Source: Porpolomopsis calyptriformis
Lineage: Eukaryota > Basidiomycota > Agaricomycetes > Agaricales > Hygrophoraceae
Assembly: GCA_951640195.1 (NCBI GenBank)
Contig: OX621174.1
Coordinates: forward strand, 62,001 to 126,000
Direction: 5' to 3'
Length of the DNA: 64,000 bases
Positions 47,641-60,200 of this stretch are shown here, in pieces (position 1 is the stretch's first letter; the number at the start of each line of letters is the position of its first letter). The notes under the pieces are model-generated. The model searched no databases, had not been told where the DNA came from, and saw nothing but the letters and a program-made list of their open reading frames with translations. The position numbers and the translations under genes were made by a program.

Positions 47641-49630
47641 TTGATCTGGAAGATCCTCAGAGGGAGATAAAGAGGGAAATGGAGGGGAGCTGGATAGGCC
47701 TGCAGCAAAAGAAAGTAGTAATGAGGATGAAAACCTTGTCCCTGATCCCAAGGCTATAGCTTGAATCATCTATTGCTGTTCTCAAGCTTATAATATACAC
47801 AGGATGGAGGTCTTTGAAAAGCTCTCACAAACATTGACCCTAATGTTCAGCAAGCTCATAATGAGGAGCATGCCAACTACTACTCCCTCTAGAATACAAT
47901 GTGTAAAGCTGAAGCTAAAGGTAATGCAGTTGTCAATAGGAGGTTAGCATCCTCCCAATGTACTATACTCCCACACTTCCATCTTCCTCTTATTGCAAGG
48001 CTTAGAATAAACACAAGCATGAAGAATGGTACTTAGATAGCAGCAGGTGTATTGAATAGATCAGAGATATATAGACACTGGCAAGTCTAGCAAAGAGAAC
48101 ACCCTTTGCTACTATGCCCCAAGCTGTCACTCTTGTTCCTCCCATCATTGATACTCTTTAGCTACATTATCCAGTCTACCTTCCCCATCTACTGCCTAAC
48201 ACATTTGCGAATAACCTAATACCACCCTTTCCTTATTAACCTTACCAACACCTTTCACACCAATAACATCAATGCTATGATTGTGGATGCACCAGCTTCC
48301 AAGGAGATGTAAGACTTTCAGCATCTCGCTTCCCCCCTTAATATACCTATCTCTTTAGCTAATTATCCAACTTATATCTGTCTTTACAGTTTTCTTTTTT
48401 TCATTGTACATTGTTGCTTGCAGTACCAACTATTGTCTGTTGTTATATGCATAATATCAGTTGTACACTGCATCAATATGAAAAACAAGTAATGCAATTA
48501 TTTGTACATTGCCTTAGAAAATAATATGTTCTCAAAATTTGGCCACACTTTCTAGACACCTAAGTTGGCTTGCCATTGGGTATATATACTGACTGAATCT
48601 GATTAAATCTAACCTCTGAGAGTGTAGGCAAAAAGGCCTGGATACATGTTTCCAACAGATGTGCATAACAGTTAACCAAATTGACCTCCAAGGGGAATAC
48701 ACAACCTCCTAAAAGACCCCTTGGAGGCTACAGTTTCCCCACTTAGCAGTTTGTTGGTAGGAAAGAAGTTGGTGATTGAAAAGAAGGGTGTTTTGAAGAT
48801 TGTTGTGTATGCCATTCAAGACTTAACCCACCTTAAGTGGGGTATAAATCTGGCTAACAATTGTTATGATAGCATTCTAGGCCATCCATATGATCAATCA
48901 GTTACCTAGTCTACTAATGTACTCTATTCAGTTATGTTGCCATTGTCTTCCTTTGCCTGGATTTATCATTTTATGTAATCTTGATTTGGTGATAGCTCAG
49001 CCAGCTCCATTTATCCACATAGTCAGCACTACTTAGTGTTCCTTGTTAGTCATCAGAGTATAGGGTACACTATCATGTATATAAGAGTAGTAGGTGGGGA
49101 AGGTTGCCCCATCCTCAGTTATCTACTTGGTATCTGGGGTATCAGTTGTTTATTGCAAGCCTAACAATAATGGTTTGTGGTTTGTAGTTTTTTGGGGGGG
49201 AATGCTGTATTGGCTATGAGGTAGCCTTGAGGTATCTCATGTGCAAGTTTTTTTGATAGACTAGGCAGGTGACATGGAAATTGTGCTAACTGCCTGGCGC
49301 ATTAAGATAGGCTGAAATAATTAAGCCTTGGTCAGTTGCAGCACAAGATAGGGACAGAATGAAATCCAACCTGTCAGAAGTATACCAAGACTAATAACAC
49401 AATATTGTACATTGCATTCTCAATATGCACGAGTTCTATCCTAACATTCTTAGTCTTTATTATAGGCTTGCTGTGTGGTTTCACTCTTAATGAGGCTCTA
49501 TGGTAGGTCTCTCATGGATAGCTAAATAAAATATATTTTTTCTAACCTTTGTCTATTTACACTGATAACTGCTAGTAGTCTGCCAACCTTGAAAAGTTTT
49601 ATATAAACACTATGGGAAAATCATAGTACC
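47641..49630. other. Degenerate A+T-rich spacer
   Basis: No supportable gene. One short frame (48721-48909) has no recognisable feature. Confidence 0.3.
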
Positions 49631-49710
49631 CATGGGAATTACCATATATGGTAATGCACCCGTTGGAATTACTATATATGGTAATGCACCCATGGGAATG
49701 CACCCGTGGG
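49631..49710. repeat. 30 bp tandem repeat, ~2.3 copies
   Basis: Units at 49631-49660 and 49661-49690 differ at four bases and a partial third follows from 49691. Each contains the small palindrome CCATATATGG or its one-base variant. The repeat abuts the truncated 3' end of the sirtuin fragment. Confidence 0.85.
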
Positions 49711-49718
49711 AAAAGGAA

Positions 49719-50600
49719 TCAAGCCTTGATTCCACACGGAATAAGATCAGTAGTACCCTTCACTTTCAAGCTAGTGCCAACCACAAGGAGAAGATCTAGT
49801 TGGCGACTGGGGGTGGTAGTTAACCCAAGATCATTTTGCTGCATGTTTGCTATTTCTTCTCCTCGAGGATGTGGTTCTCCATAAAGAATGATATTGGGTC
49901 GGAGTCGAGGCACAGTCGTTCTGCGTTTGCCCTGCTCTACCCTCTTTTCCATATTGATTTGACATTCAGTGCATTCTGGTAGTTGGCCCTCTTTCAAAGA
50001 GGGGTAGTATGGTTTGAGGATAAAAATGGAGGAGCAGCCAGGGCATCGTAGTTCCTCTAGGGATCCATGCAATGGAATGCATCAGGCTGGTCCATCACTG
50101 GGGTGAATTTCTGAGGACATATGTAACCCAGCCTTGAGCTCCAAACCATCGATATTTTGAGTGTAAACATGGAGTAACACTCCTTGGAGGTCTAGAGCAT
50201 GAAGGAAATGGTGGAAGGCAGTGGGTTGTGCGATCGCCGCTTTCTCAGCAAGGGTGGCAATGAGCTGACAATGCAGTGATTGTTGCTTTTGGGTCTAGAA
50301 CATTAACTTGGTCAACTAATCCTCACTTGAACATATATTTCTCACTACGAGGGATGAGCTAGTAAGCAGATCAGTCAGGTTGACTCCGGTAAATCCAGAT
50401 AGTGTGTTGCCAGTATATAAGCCATCTGGTCCTCTAAAACATGGAATACCTGCAGCCACGGATATTCCTGCTCCTAGAGAGTAGGTAAGTATTTGAATGA
50501 AACATGATGATGGGTCAATTTACCACAGAGCACGACGATTCTCTTTGCTTTCAGTATTCCATCCATTAGATCTGTTGCACTTTGTTTTATAGTGGAGGGG
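49719..50600 (-). pseudogene. Sirtuin (NAD-dependent deacylase) fragment
   Basis: Minus-strand blocks follow sirtuin order: LKAKRIVVLC, then (after an intron with GTAAAT donor at about 50525) GAGISVAAGIPCFRGPDGLY; FHHFLHALDLQGVLLHVYTQ leading into NIDGLELKAGL; CIPLHGSLEELRCPGC with the paired zinc cysteines (C-x2-C here, C-x2-C at CTEC); LRPNIILYGEPHPRGEE; LLLVVGTSLKVKG. The catalytic His (PLHGS) and zinc site are kept. The invariant Asp of the NAD-binding motif (GIPDFR) is Cys here (TGT). A TGA at 50082-50084 interrupts the frame just before CIPLHG. After DLI the 3' end diverges into non-homologous sequence at the tandem repeat, so the C-terminal Rossmann end is lost. Sirtuins deacetylate histones and support silencing; this copy is very likely dead. 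Confidence 0.78.
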
Positions 50601-50677
50601 AACATAATAGCTGAGTTTTTAGCAGTAACACGGTGAAGGATAGTAGGTATTAGATAAGCTAGAAGAATGGTAAGGTA

Positions 50678-51130
50678 TCAAATAAGCAAATCTGAGCTAC
50701 ACCGAGGGCAAGTATAGTATGTTTGGTCTGTAACGACTAATGGCTCATAAGAGTCTGTGTTATCTATGCCGAATTCTGCCTCAAGCCAGTTTTCCCAGTC
50801 AGTGTCTATCATATTTAACTGAGACTCCTCAATGAGGTGAGCAGCTATCCATCCAGAGGCTTGGACGACACTGCGTTCCTGTGAAGAAAGCAACTTTCTA
50901 GCCTTGTTCACGATCCTAATATTTCCGGCTGTAAAATAAGTGAGACCTCCCCTAGCTGTGGGTTGGAAAGCAACTTGAAGTATAATTTTTGGGGTGTCGG
51001 CAAACTTCTCTATAGCATAGAGATTGTTAAGATACTGCTGCTGGGTAATGTTGGCAGGGGTTCCTAGGCAAGTAAGATGGGACCATCTTTTGCAGGACCA
51101 GCAGTAGCATTGTTCCTCTGTATCAGGGGA
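50678..51130 (-). pseudogene. Cys/His-rich zinc-finger protein fragment
   Basis: A continuous minus-strand frame from about 51130 reads SPDTEEQCYCWSCKRWSHLT then CLGTPA. This is a C-x-C-x2-C-x4-H-x3-C cluster like the second half of a PHD/BAH-PHD-type finger. It continues IILQVAFQPTARGGLTYFTA, GNIRIVNKARKLLSS and ends YYTCPRCSSDLLI, a further C-x2-C. No intron is needed. The beginning is open to the right and the N-terminal half of the finger is not identified, so it is probably truncated. It lies about 80 bases upstream of the sirtuin fragment on the same strand. Chromatin reading is a possible role but only inferred. Confidence 0.4.
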
Positions 51131-52172
51131 CTAAAGTGAATAACAGTGAGTTGCGCCACATATTTCTGGCTCGCCCTACCACCCAATAGATTACTACAGG
51201 GTATATGTTTAGTTCAATGAACGCACCTTCAATACCTGCCTATGCCCATCCCAGAAGTATCTAATAGAAATTTTAGTATAATAGATGGGTTGGTATTATC
51301 GTCAAGCTTACCGCATGTAATACGCGGTTACTGGAGGTTGATCTTCGATCTGATTTTTAATAATAACAATGTCGATTGTATCTACAGTTTAATTTTCAGT
51401 TCAGTTCAGTTCATTCTTTTATATCTGCTTCTCGATATAATAACCCTCACCTTCCAAGGCTTGCGCATCAATGATATCTGTAGAATCAGAGCCACACAGC
51501 TCTTGCTTTCCAAATGTGTTTATATACCTGTCAAGAGTAAGAAGAACATAGAGTGACAGGAGAAGGAGTAGGTTTTGAGATGCAACCTTTTAGTATCAGC
51601 CTTAACATCACTTCTCTCTAACAACTGCTTGGCTGTATACATCCATGAAACCTTAGCAAGATACTTGTTCTAAAGCACATTGTCAACATTGGGTAGGGTA
51701 GCTTGAGCAGGTGTATCACCTTAGTAGTTTTTCTTATTTGTAGGATCAAACCTTTCCAGTAGTCGTCCATTATAATATTATTTTCTTCCTTTGCATAGAG
51801 GCCAAGGTGACGGATGAGGCAGCTGTGTTTGAGGGAAATAATCAAATGACTACTATTCAAGCATTATCGATAAACACTTACAAGTCATTCTTAACGAATT
51901 TGCAAGGAGAGCCTATAAAGTTTTGATTCGGAACAAATAGAACAAGGCATAGGTGATATCTCACCATCATTTGGATTAGGAACCTCAAGGTATTCTATGA
52001 CTTTTGCAGATTTCCATTGTTTTTCCTTGGTTGTAGGTGCCATAATAATAAATCTACAGACCAATGTTGATTATTCATATTATATTCCCACAGCTATATA
52101 TATGTCACGTGAATGTAGATACACTTTGTCTCGACTATTGCACAAACATAGCTCTCGATCTTAACCTCCAAT
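51131..52172. other. A+T-rich spacer
   Basis: Short unsupported frames on both strands; no gene called. Possibly the upstream region of the Ser/Asp-rich gene that follows. Confidence 0.3.
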
Positions 52173-53090
52173 ATGGCAAACCAGGCAAATGAAGGTGCAG
52201 ATTATGACAGTGATATAGATAGGATCATAGCTATGTCCTCACTAGCCAAGGTAAGCCTATCCCTAGTAGTTATGTATCTAATTCGATTCACCCAATTAAA
52301 TCATTACGAGGCTAATAAAACCATAATAAACCAGGAAGGGGATTTGACTTCTAGTGGTTCAGATGATAGTGATATACGTAATATCCTGAATATGCCTTGT
52401 GCAGAGAAGATGCCAATGCCAATACCGATGCTAGGAGAAAAACATATGCCTTCCAAAAAACATATATTAATCAACAAAAAGCCAGTATACTCAGTAAGTG
52501 TATATCTGTTTTCAAGGTTAAAGTGCTCACGTTATTACAGACAACGTTAATTAGCCTAAATCATCTTAACATCCAGAATTCGGATCAGCAATATATATCG
52601 ATACCTCTATTGGCTCCCTTAGGTCCCCAGCCAGGTCCTTCAAGGGTCCAAAATGCAATAAGTAGAAAGGATAATGACGCTGTATGTCTCAATTAACCTA
52701 TGACAATAATAACTTACATTTATTTATTTTCCAGGTGGCGAAAGCATGGTATGTATTTTAAGAGAAATCATAAGATACTTGCGTATTAATACTGGTTAGG
52801 TTTAGTGATTATAGCTCTCCTTCAGAGCCTTCGGTGGATATTAGAAGGAACAACTCGCGATTTGAAACCAGACACCGGTGAATAAATCTATCATTTCAAA
52901 TGTTAGGTTAAATACTAAACTTTTAGAAGCTCAACAAGCCGATCATCGTCACCAGCTAGCAATAACAGATCAGATTTCATTGGATCCAGTGAAAGTGACA
53001 GCGCTCATTCTCATTTACTAGCAAAAAATGCCATTCGATTGAATCTACCACGATCTGAGCAAGAGCTTTTTATAGGTATGTTCTTATATT
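52173..53090 (+). CDS. Ser/Asp-rich hypothetical gene, several small exons
   Basis: A start at 52173 gives MANQANEGADYDSDIDRIIA then MSSLAK, ending at a good donor (GTAAGC, about 52251). Later exons appear to be about 52310-52494 (GDLTSSGSDDSDIRNILNMP), 52545-52680 (NSDQQYISIPLLAPLGPQPG), 52803-52878 (FSDYSSPSEPSVDIRRNNSR) and 52927-53073 (SSTSRSSSPASNNRSDFIGS, then SESDSAHSHLL). All end at plausible GT donors. The protein is low-complexity, acidic and serine-rich. It could be the leader of the large gene starting at 53243. No domain is recognised. Confidence 0.35.
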
Positions 53091-53242
53091 ATTGGTGGTG
53101 ATTAGACTCATCAAGGATATTAGACACGAAGCTAGCAGATCCAAGGATATGGGCTTCAGCTTGTCAATCATTGGGATCTGCTAAGCCTGGAAACCACCTG
53201 GATCATGCGGTCATAGAAATTTACCTTTTGAAATCATAGTAT

Positions 53243-55884
53243 ATGTCCATTCAACCCCAGATGCCATCTCAGAGATATTCCTACTATCTAGACTCGGAAA
53301 CGGTGAGCAGGGTAATAAGAGAAGAAGAAGACATCCTGTCTACCGAAATCTATAAAACTCTCCTTCTTCCACCTCACATTGCTATCCCGAAAAAGCCTGT
53401 GTTATTTTTCCCTCCACTATCATGGCAATCTTCTGCAACCCAAAGGCTAGCTTTATTTGATTACCAGCAGGAGAAGGTTCTTGTTTTTAGCCATGGAGCT
53501 CCACTCGAAACCAATATGTACTCAGATTGGACAGAGTGGAATGGCAACCACTATTGGAGGGCTATTGCTAATGTGTTTGGGTGGATCCTGGGTAGTGAGT
53601 TGGATGAGCGAGGTCCCCAAGTAATCGAACCGAATTGGAATACGGTGAAAATCTCGTTTCTATACAGAAGAAGCATATTCATATACATATTTCAACAGAG
53701 TGAGGCTGACACTGGTTCCTGGATGGCATCGCTTTGCCAAGAAATCTTTGATAATGGTTGGATGTATTCCACAGACATTAACCAACACCCACTTGCACCC
53801 AAATTGCAATGCGTTCATGTGATGCAAGAGAGAATATTTCTCACTGTGCTTCAAACTGTACAAAAATCATATGACTTCTGGAACAAGACTCAGACCCTGC
53901 TTCAGTATTCCATGGAACCCAATTCTGAGGTTGTGAATGATATGAAGGCTGGGCTTTTAAAATTCAAGCGTTTCGAGGTAATAGCACTTGCGCTTGCAAC
54001 TGCTCATATGAAGTGTGAGTATTATCTCATTCCAATTACCTGTGATAATCAATCTAAAGAGGCTACCTATATTAATCAACTAGGCCATCTTCTGGATAGT
54101 CACAACAAGGATGGCAATGCCAGCAATGACAACAACAATCACAATGACAATGACAATAATGATGACAATGCTGACAACGATGATGATTCCATTGTAATCA
54201 ACCTACCACCTCAGCCTTCCAGAAGGTCTCTACCTGAAATCCAACTTCCAGAGGTTGAGCTAAATGGGAATGGGGGTGAAGAAGCATTAGCAACAAGCAT
54301 TGATGAGCAGCCTTTTGATGACTATGAATCAGCTATGTTGGTTTGCTCCGAGGATCAAGCTGATATCATTCCAAACACGTGGACCTTTGACACCAATGGA
54401 ATGCTTGTATTGGGCAAGCACTGGAGTATCTGGAGGGATAGAGGCTATAGGTTGCAGGCCGATTTTTTCTCTATGTTCAATAACTAGGAACCAGTTCTCC
54501 TCAATGACCACCTTCTTCCACACTGGGATTCAAGTGATCAAGCAAGTGGATGTTTACCATCATCTCCAGTTGCATACCCATCCTCGTTATCTTCTCATTC
54601 TTCTGAGGTGCCGAATTCCCTACCAGCTATGGACAACCCAGATGTGACTATGATGGGTGCTCAGGATATGTTGGATGAGGCGGGAGGGGTGGAAGGGACA
54701 TCAGAGAGCCAGGGTGTGTTTGTAAAAGGTAAAGCACGCAACAACAAATTCATCTACTTCGACTTGGAGAAGGATAGAGTAAACCTGGACGATGAAGAAG
54801 TGTCAGTGTCGGTGGATATCGACAGCGTCATATGGGTCACGCATAAACCACAGTTCATTGGTCCAATCAATATTCACCTTCTTCCACTGTTAGACAACAA
54901 ACCTCCATTCTCTGTCAACAATCATGTCTATGTCCAGGTTCTACAACCACCTACCACTCAAAATCCTAGGCAGAGGTCTAAAAGGTATCCACTTAGTACC
55001 TTGCCACATACCCATTTCGGGCAGATGGGTCAAGGATCAGGCCAATTTAACACCTATGTCTTCTTCCCTCGTATGATTAGGAAAGACCCAGGAACACATA
55101 GAATGACTACTCTGATGCCAAGGGAGGTACAGGAGTTGTGGTTCTCACAAGTGATCATGCCTGCTCTGCCAGTGGTTTTAGCCAACTACACCGGAATTAT
55201 GGAGTATCTTCCTACAAGCGTCAATAATCTCTAATGGAAAATAGGGATAAGATGTACGACCAAGACCATTCCCCTCACACCTGAAGCATTTTCTTCCATG
55301 CAAACCACTCTCTGCGACATCATAAATAACCAGCCCGATCTCCTAGGCCGATTCAGGTCCTTTTTCTTTGTTGTAGATGCTCGAGGTATCAAACTGCTCT
55401 CTAAGCAGCACCACCCAACTGAGAATATATATCAGGCACTCTGTTCGATGATTCCTAACATGGACTGGGATTATATGAAGGACCGATCGCATGGAGAACT
55501 CTTGCTTGATCTTGGGATTTCATACCATCCTCCTTCTAGGGAGGATCAGGAGCCATTGGTAGGGCTGTGGAGGTTAGATAGGATCGACGACTCATATGAC
55601 CTTATGGGGATGAAAAAAGGAACGACCCATTATACTGCCATGTTTGGAGCTTATGGAGGGAGACAGGCTGAAACCAAGTTGAAGAAAAGTTGACTTGTAC
55701 ACCTTTGCTTCCAATCCAGCTACAACCTTTGCTTTGAGGTGGTGCAACTTCCTGGCCAAACGAACTACCTATGTGATGACTGTGATGCAGTCAAGACAAA
55801 TGACCGATTCATGACTAGTTGTGATCACTGGAAAAAGCTGTTTCAATCTTCTCAAATCCAGTCATTCGGCGTTAGGGAAGAAGT
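53243..55884 (+). pseudogene. Large Agaricomycete-specific protein, first part (interrupted)
   Basis: One plus-strand frame runs about 880 codons. It contains WMASLCQEIFDNGWMYSTDI, a helical region (SYDFWNKTQTLL), an Asn/Asp-rich run (54115-54190), YVFFPRMIRKDPGTHRMTTL, LWFSQVIMPAL, FFFVVDARGIKLLSKQHHP, YMKDRSHGELLLDLGISYHP, PLVGLWRLDRIDDSYDLMGM and SYNLCFEVVQLPGQTNYLCD, ending SFGVREEV. I recognise this block order as a large uncharacterised protein common in mushroom genomes; I know no function. Three stops lie in the same frame: TAG 54485-54487, TAA 55232-55234 and TGA 55691-55693, all one C-to-T change from a sense codon. The frame is then split by the Ty3/gypsy element at the GAAGT duplication (55880-55884) and resumes exactly in frame at 62802. 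Confidence 0.65.
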
Positions 55885-56294
55885 TGTTATAAACCGGTTG
55901 TTCGAAACGCGTTTTACTTCGGGTGTTCTGTCCCAAGAGATATAGAGATGGTTCCAAGTCCTTGTTATGAGTAGGCTAACGAGGAATCAGACTTAAGGTC
56001 TGATATGTACAGAAGTACTCTTTATATACTGACTACTTATCTGTGTGAGTCAGTGCGACATAACATGAGGTAGAGATAAGGATGAGTCATCATGATCAAT
56101 GACGAATCATAAAGGGGTTGAAACATAACGGAAATGAAATGTGTCCGCATATGGGTAAAGTAGTGGGGAATCCCTGGGGAATCCTGGAGAAAGGTAATGG
56201 GGAATCCCGATAACAAATGGGGGGAATCCCAAGATAAGAGATAGGTTTGCATACGATAAGATAAAGAAAAAGAAGGAAAATTACGACCGTGACA
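55885..56294 (-). repeat. 3' LTR
   Basis: 410 bp, TG...CA ends. It differs from the other LTR at five sites, four of which show the mutated (TG or CA) state here. Confidence 0.93.
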
Positions 56295-56329
56295 TACACC
56301 TTGGCTTTTAAAGAAATTCGTCCCAAATT

Positions 56330-57067
56330 TCAAACTTGGGCGGTGTCGGTCATTTCGTCTTCCGAGGCCTGAGTTGGGATTTCCTCGGTGGTGGGGGCCT
56401 CGACGGCCACCGAGGGGGAAGCAGCGGGTTCGGCTTCCAAAGTCGCTCCAACGGGGGAGGGGGCTTGGACTGTCGCGACATCGTCGTCGTCAATCGGGTA
56501 TTCTAGGTCGACGTTGATGGGGTATTCGACCGTTCTCCCGTACTCGATCAGAGTCTCCGTCGTCGCGAGGTCTCGTTGGGCTCAGAGGAAATCCTCCCTG
56601 GTGAGCCATTCAGACCGACAACTTTCTTCTACGAGCTTGACGATGATAGCGTGGGTGGTGATGTCGTAGCAATCGACCCACGTTCGTTTCTTCTGACGTT
56701 GGAGCTCCCAAACTTTCAACTCACTTTCATCCCAACGATTCTTCCAGAACAATGCGCTTTTCTCCAACGCCTTGAGTTCAGCTTTCAGAACTTTGCATTC
56801 TTGATGAAGTTCACGGTTCCAATTGCTGACGCTGTTACTGTGGACCGTGAGGCGGGAAATGGTGACAGCGGGGTCTTCGGGGGGAGGGGTCTGAATGGTG
56901 TAGAAGTCTTCCGTGCGTGCGCGAGCTTGTCGACGTAATTGTCGAGGAGAGGAAGCAGAGGTGGAGGGACCAGGAGTGGGGGAGCGAATGGCGGACGAAG
57001 GGATCCATCCAGAACGTCTGATGGCGACTTGAGGGGAGGGGGATCGTGTAGACCGTGTAGCGGGCAT
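56330..57067 (-). pseudogene. Third ORF of the gypsy element
   Basis: Downstream of pol and before the 3' LTR lies an extra frame of about 245 codons starting MPATRSTRSPSPQVAIRRSG. A Ser/Pro/Arg-rich N-terminus leads to a coiled-coil stretch (ELHQECKVLKAELKALEKSA, WDESELKVWELQRQKKR). After one TGA (56582-56584) an acidic C-terminus with VEYPINVDLEYPIDDDD follows, ending at TGA 56330-56332. No signal peptide or membrane segment is visible, so it does not look like an envelope protein. Such a frame is not standard in chromoviruses. It may be an accessory protein or captured host sequence. The start codon is about 170 bases after the pol stop; how it would be expressed is unknown. Confidence 0.6.
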
Positions 57068-57234
57068 GATAAAGTTGTTGAGACGTTTTAGTTTAGTGGT
57101 CTTGAGTCGTTGTTAAGAGGCGCGTAATTCGAATCGTGAAGGAAAGTAGAGATGTCTGGCAGTTTATAAGGAGTGGTTCTAAAAATAGAGGTCAATTCTT
57201 GGCAGACGAGATGATGACAAACGAATGAATAGAA

Positions 57235-60200
57235 TCAAGTCGCCGTTTGAATTGAGTCTTCATACGTCTTCACAATTTCCTTGGCGTGTCGTAAAATGTT
57301 TGATCGATCTTCCCAAGTGGCTTCTTCGATCGGATAGCCTTTCCATTTAACCAAATATTTTCAGCGTCGTTTAGCTCCGGAATGTTGCAGTATAGATTCG
57401 ACCTCATATTCTTCTTCGTTTTCGATCAGATCAGGGGGAGGCCGTGATGTGTCGATGACATCAGGGTGGAGTAATTCATTTCTGACGTTAGGTCTCAGGA
57501 GTGAAACGTGAAAGACTGGGTGCAGTCTCCATGTTCCGGGAATGTCGATCAGATAAGCAAGGTCCAATATCTTTTTCAAGACCTTGAATGGTCCGGTCCG
57601 TCGATTGTCAAGTTTCTTTGAGGGTCGTGTCGTCTTGATATTCTTGGTATCCAACCAGACTAGGTCTCCTTCTTCGTAGGAGGGTGAAGGTTTCCATTTA
57701 CGATCGGCGTATTTCTTCATTGACTCCGTTGTCTTTGATAAGGATCGTTCGGCGTTTTGCTGTGCACGTGTAAGACGTTCGTGGAAGGTATTTGCTGCGG
57801 GCACGTTGCTTTGATCTGGAATGATTGTGGGAAGGTGAGGATGACGTCCGTATTCCATATAGAACGGTGATTGTGAAGTGGCAGAGTGTTGCCGATTATT
57901 GTAGGCAAATTCCGCAGAAGCAAGCCATTCTGACCAGTCGTCCTGCATGAAGTTGGTATAGAAACGCAAGTAAACTTCGAGTTCTTGATTGGTGCGTTCC
58001 GTTTGACCATCTGTTTGAGGATGATACGCAGTGGAGAGACCGGAGATGATTCCTAAGGAGTTATTGAGGGCTTCTGTGAATTTGGACGCAAATTGCACTC
58101 CACGATCGGATATAACCTTTTGGGGCCATCCATGATGTTTCCAGATGTGATTCCGAAAGAGTTTTGCAGCACCTTCTGATGAAAGATTAGAAGTTGTCGG
58201 AATGAAATGAGCACGTTTAGTGAAACGATCGACAACAACCATTACAGCATCATAGCCTTGTGACTTGGGGAGTTCGACAATGAGATCGACGGTAATTTCC
58301 TTCCATGGTTCCATAGAGGGGGGTATGGGTTGGAGTAGTCCTGATGGCTTCGAGGGGAAGTTCTTGTTTTGTTGACAAGCGGGGCAGGATCGAACGTAGT
58401 TGGTGATGTCTTGTAAGGCACCATCCCAAATAAAGTTACGAAGGACAAGTTCCTTCGTCTTCTCAATGCCAGGGTGGCCAGTGTGGGGGTAGGCATGGGA
58501 CAGTCATATAATATCTGTGCGCAAAGATACTTCCTCTGGCACTACTATCTGACCTTCAACATCGCGTACAAGCCCATCAGCTTGGGTCCAAGCGAGTGAG
58601 GCATCCTCGAGTTTATCTTGGATCTTCTGTGGGAGTGGGATTTTGAAGCGTAATCTAGAGAGAAAGCTTGAATTCAACAATTTGACAATTGAATTTATCC
58701 ATCGGTCGCGCGCTATCAGAACTTCGTTCTCCACGTCGGCTTCGACGCCAGGCAAGTAATCCGGGCGCCTGGACAGGCCGTCGGCCTTGTTCTTCCTTCC
58801 TGGAACGTATTCAATCCTGAACCTGAATCTGGACAGATACTCAGACCAACGAGTTTGGCGATTTGATAGACGAAGATTCTTTGAAAAGTATCACAAGGCC
58901 AAACTGTCCGTCCTAATGAGAATATCGTGTCTCGCTCCTTCGAGGAGATGACGCCATTGTTTAAAGGAATCAATGATCGCCAGGAGTTCTAGATCGTGGG
59001 TAGGGTAGTTCTTTTCGGCAGGAGAGGTAGATCTTGAGTGATAGCCGACAGGTTTCCAATGTCCGTCATGAAGTTGGGAGAGTATTCCCGCGATTCCAAT
59101 GATAGAGGCATCGGTTTCTAAGCAATAGGGGAGATCGCGATCAGGGATATGAAGAACGGGCGCATTCGTTAAAAGGGACTTGATGTTGTCGAAGGCTTCT
59201 TGTCTCCGAGGAGTCCATTCCCACACAGTTTCATTGTGCAAGAGTTCGTAGAGAGGGGTAGCAATTCTGGAGAAATCCTTAATATATCTCCACCAAAAGT
59301 TCGCACTGCCCAAGAAGGATTGGAGTTGTTTCACCGTTTCTGGAATAGGCCAAGACATGATAGCGTCGACTTTCTTCGGGTTGGTGGTGATTCGTCCTTT
59401 GGATAAGACGACTCCGAGATAAATGACTTCTTCCTTCTCGAACTGGCACTTGACGGGTTTACATGAGAGTCCGTGTTTCTTCATGATATCTAGAGTCTTG
59501 AAGGTCCAGTGTCGCAATTCCTGTAAATCATCTCCACAAACAAGCACGTCATCGATATAGATGAAAACATTTCCAGAGTCCAGGACTTCTTTGAATCTTG
59601 TGTCGATCATCTGTTGAAAGGTGGCTGGTGAGTTCCACAAACCAAAGAACATAACGGTAGGTTCGAAGGCGCCTGCTTCAGTGATGAAAGCAGCTTTCCA
59701 TTCGTCGCCTTCCTTGATCCTGACGTTGTTGAATCCCCATCGGATATCCATGACCGTGAATAGAGAAGCTGTTAGAAGTTTAGGTCGTTGGAGTATTTGA
59801 TGAAGGAGAGGAAGAGGATAATGGTCAGGAACCGTGTGTTCGTTGAGGTAGCGATAATCCTCGATAGGGCATAAGCTAGCGTTCTTACCTTTAGCATTCA
59901 CTTCTTCGGCTTTCTTTCCAAAGAAGAACGGAGAGACTTGTTTCGATTTGGAAATTCGTATTCGTCCAGTAGATAAGTTTTCGTCGATGAACTTGTGTAA
60001 GTGATCCATCTCAAGAGGGGACATTGCGTATTTCGCGCCTTTGACTGGCCTGAAGGTTTCATCCAGTTCTATGGCGTGGTCGAATTCCGAATGCGGTGGA
60101 AGGCGGTCAAAGGATTCTTTGGCAAAGACACTAGAATAGTCTTTCCAGTATACCTCCGGTACAAACTTTCGCATATCTTCTTCCACCGTGCTGGCTCGGG

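Noticed and set aside
54115..54190. Asn/Asp-rich run as a separate low-complexity gene
   Set aside because: It is an in-frame insert within the large gene starting at 53243.
56037..56333. Small frames in the LTRs (also 62539-62822)
   Set aside because: They fall within the long terminal repeats and are duplicated only because the LTR is duplicated.
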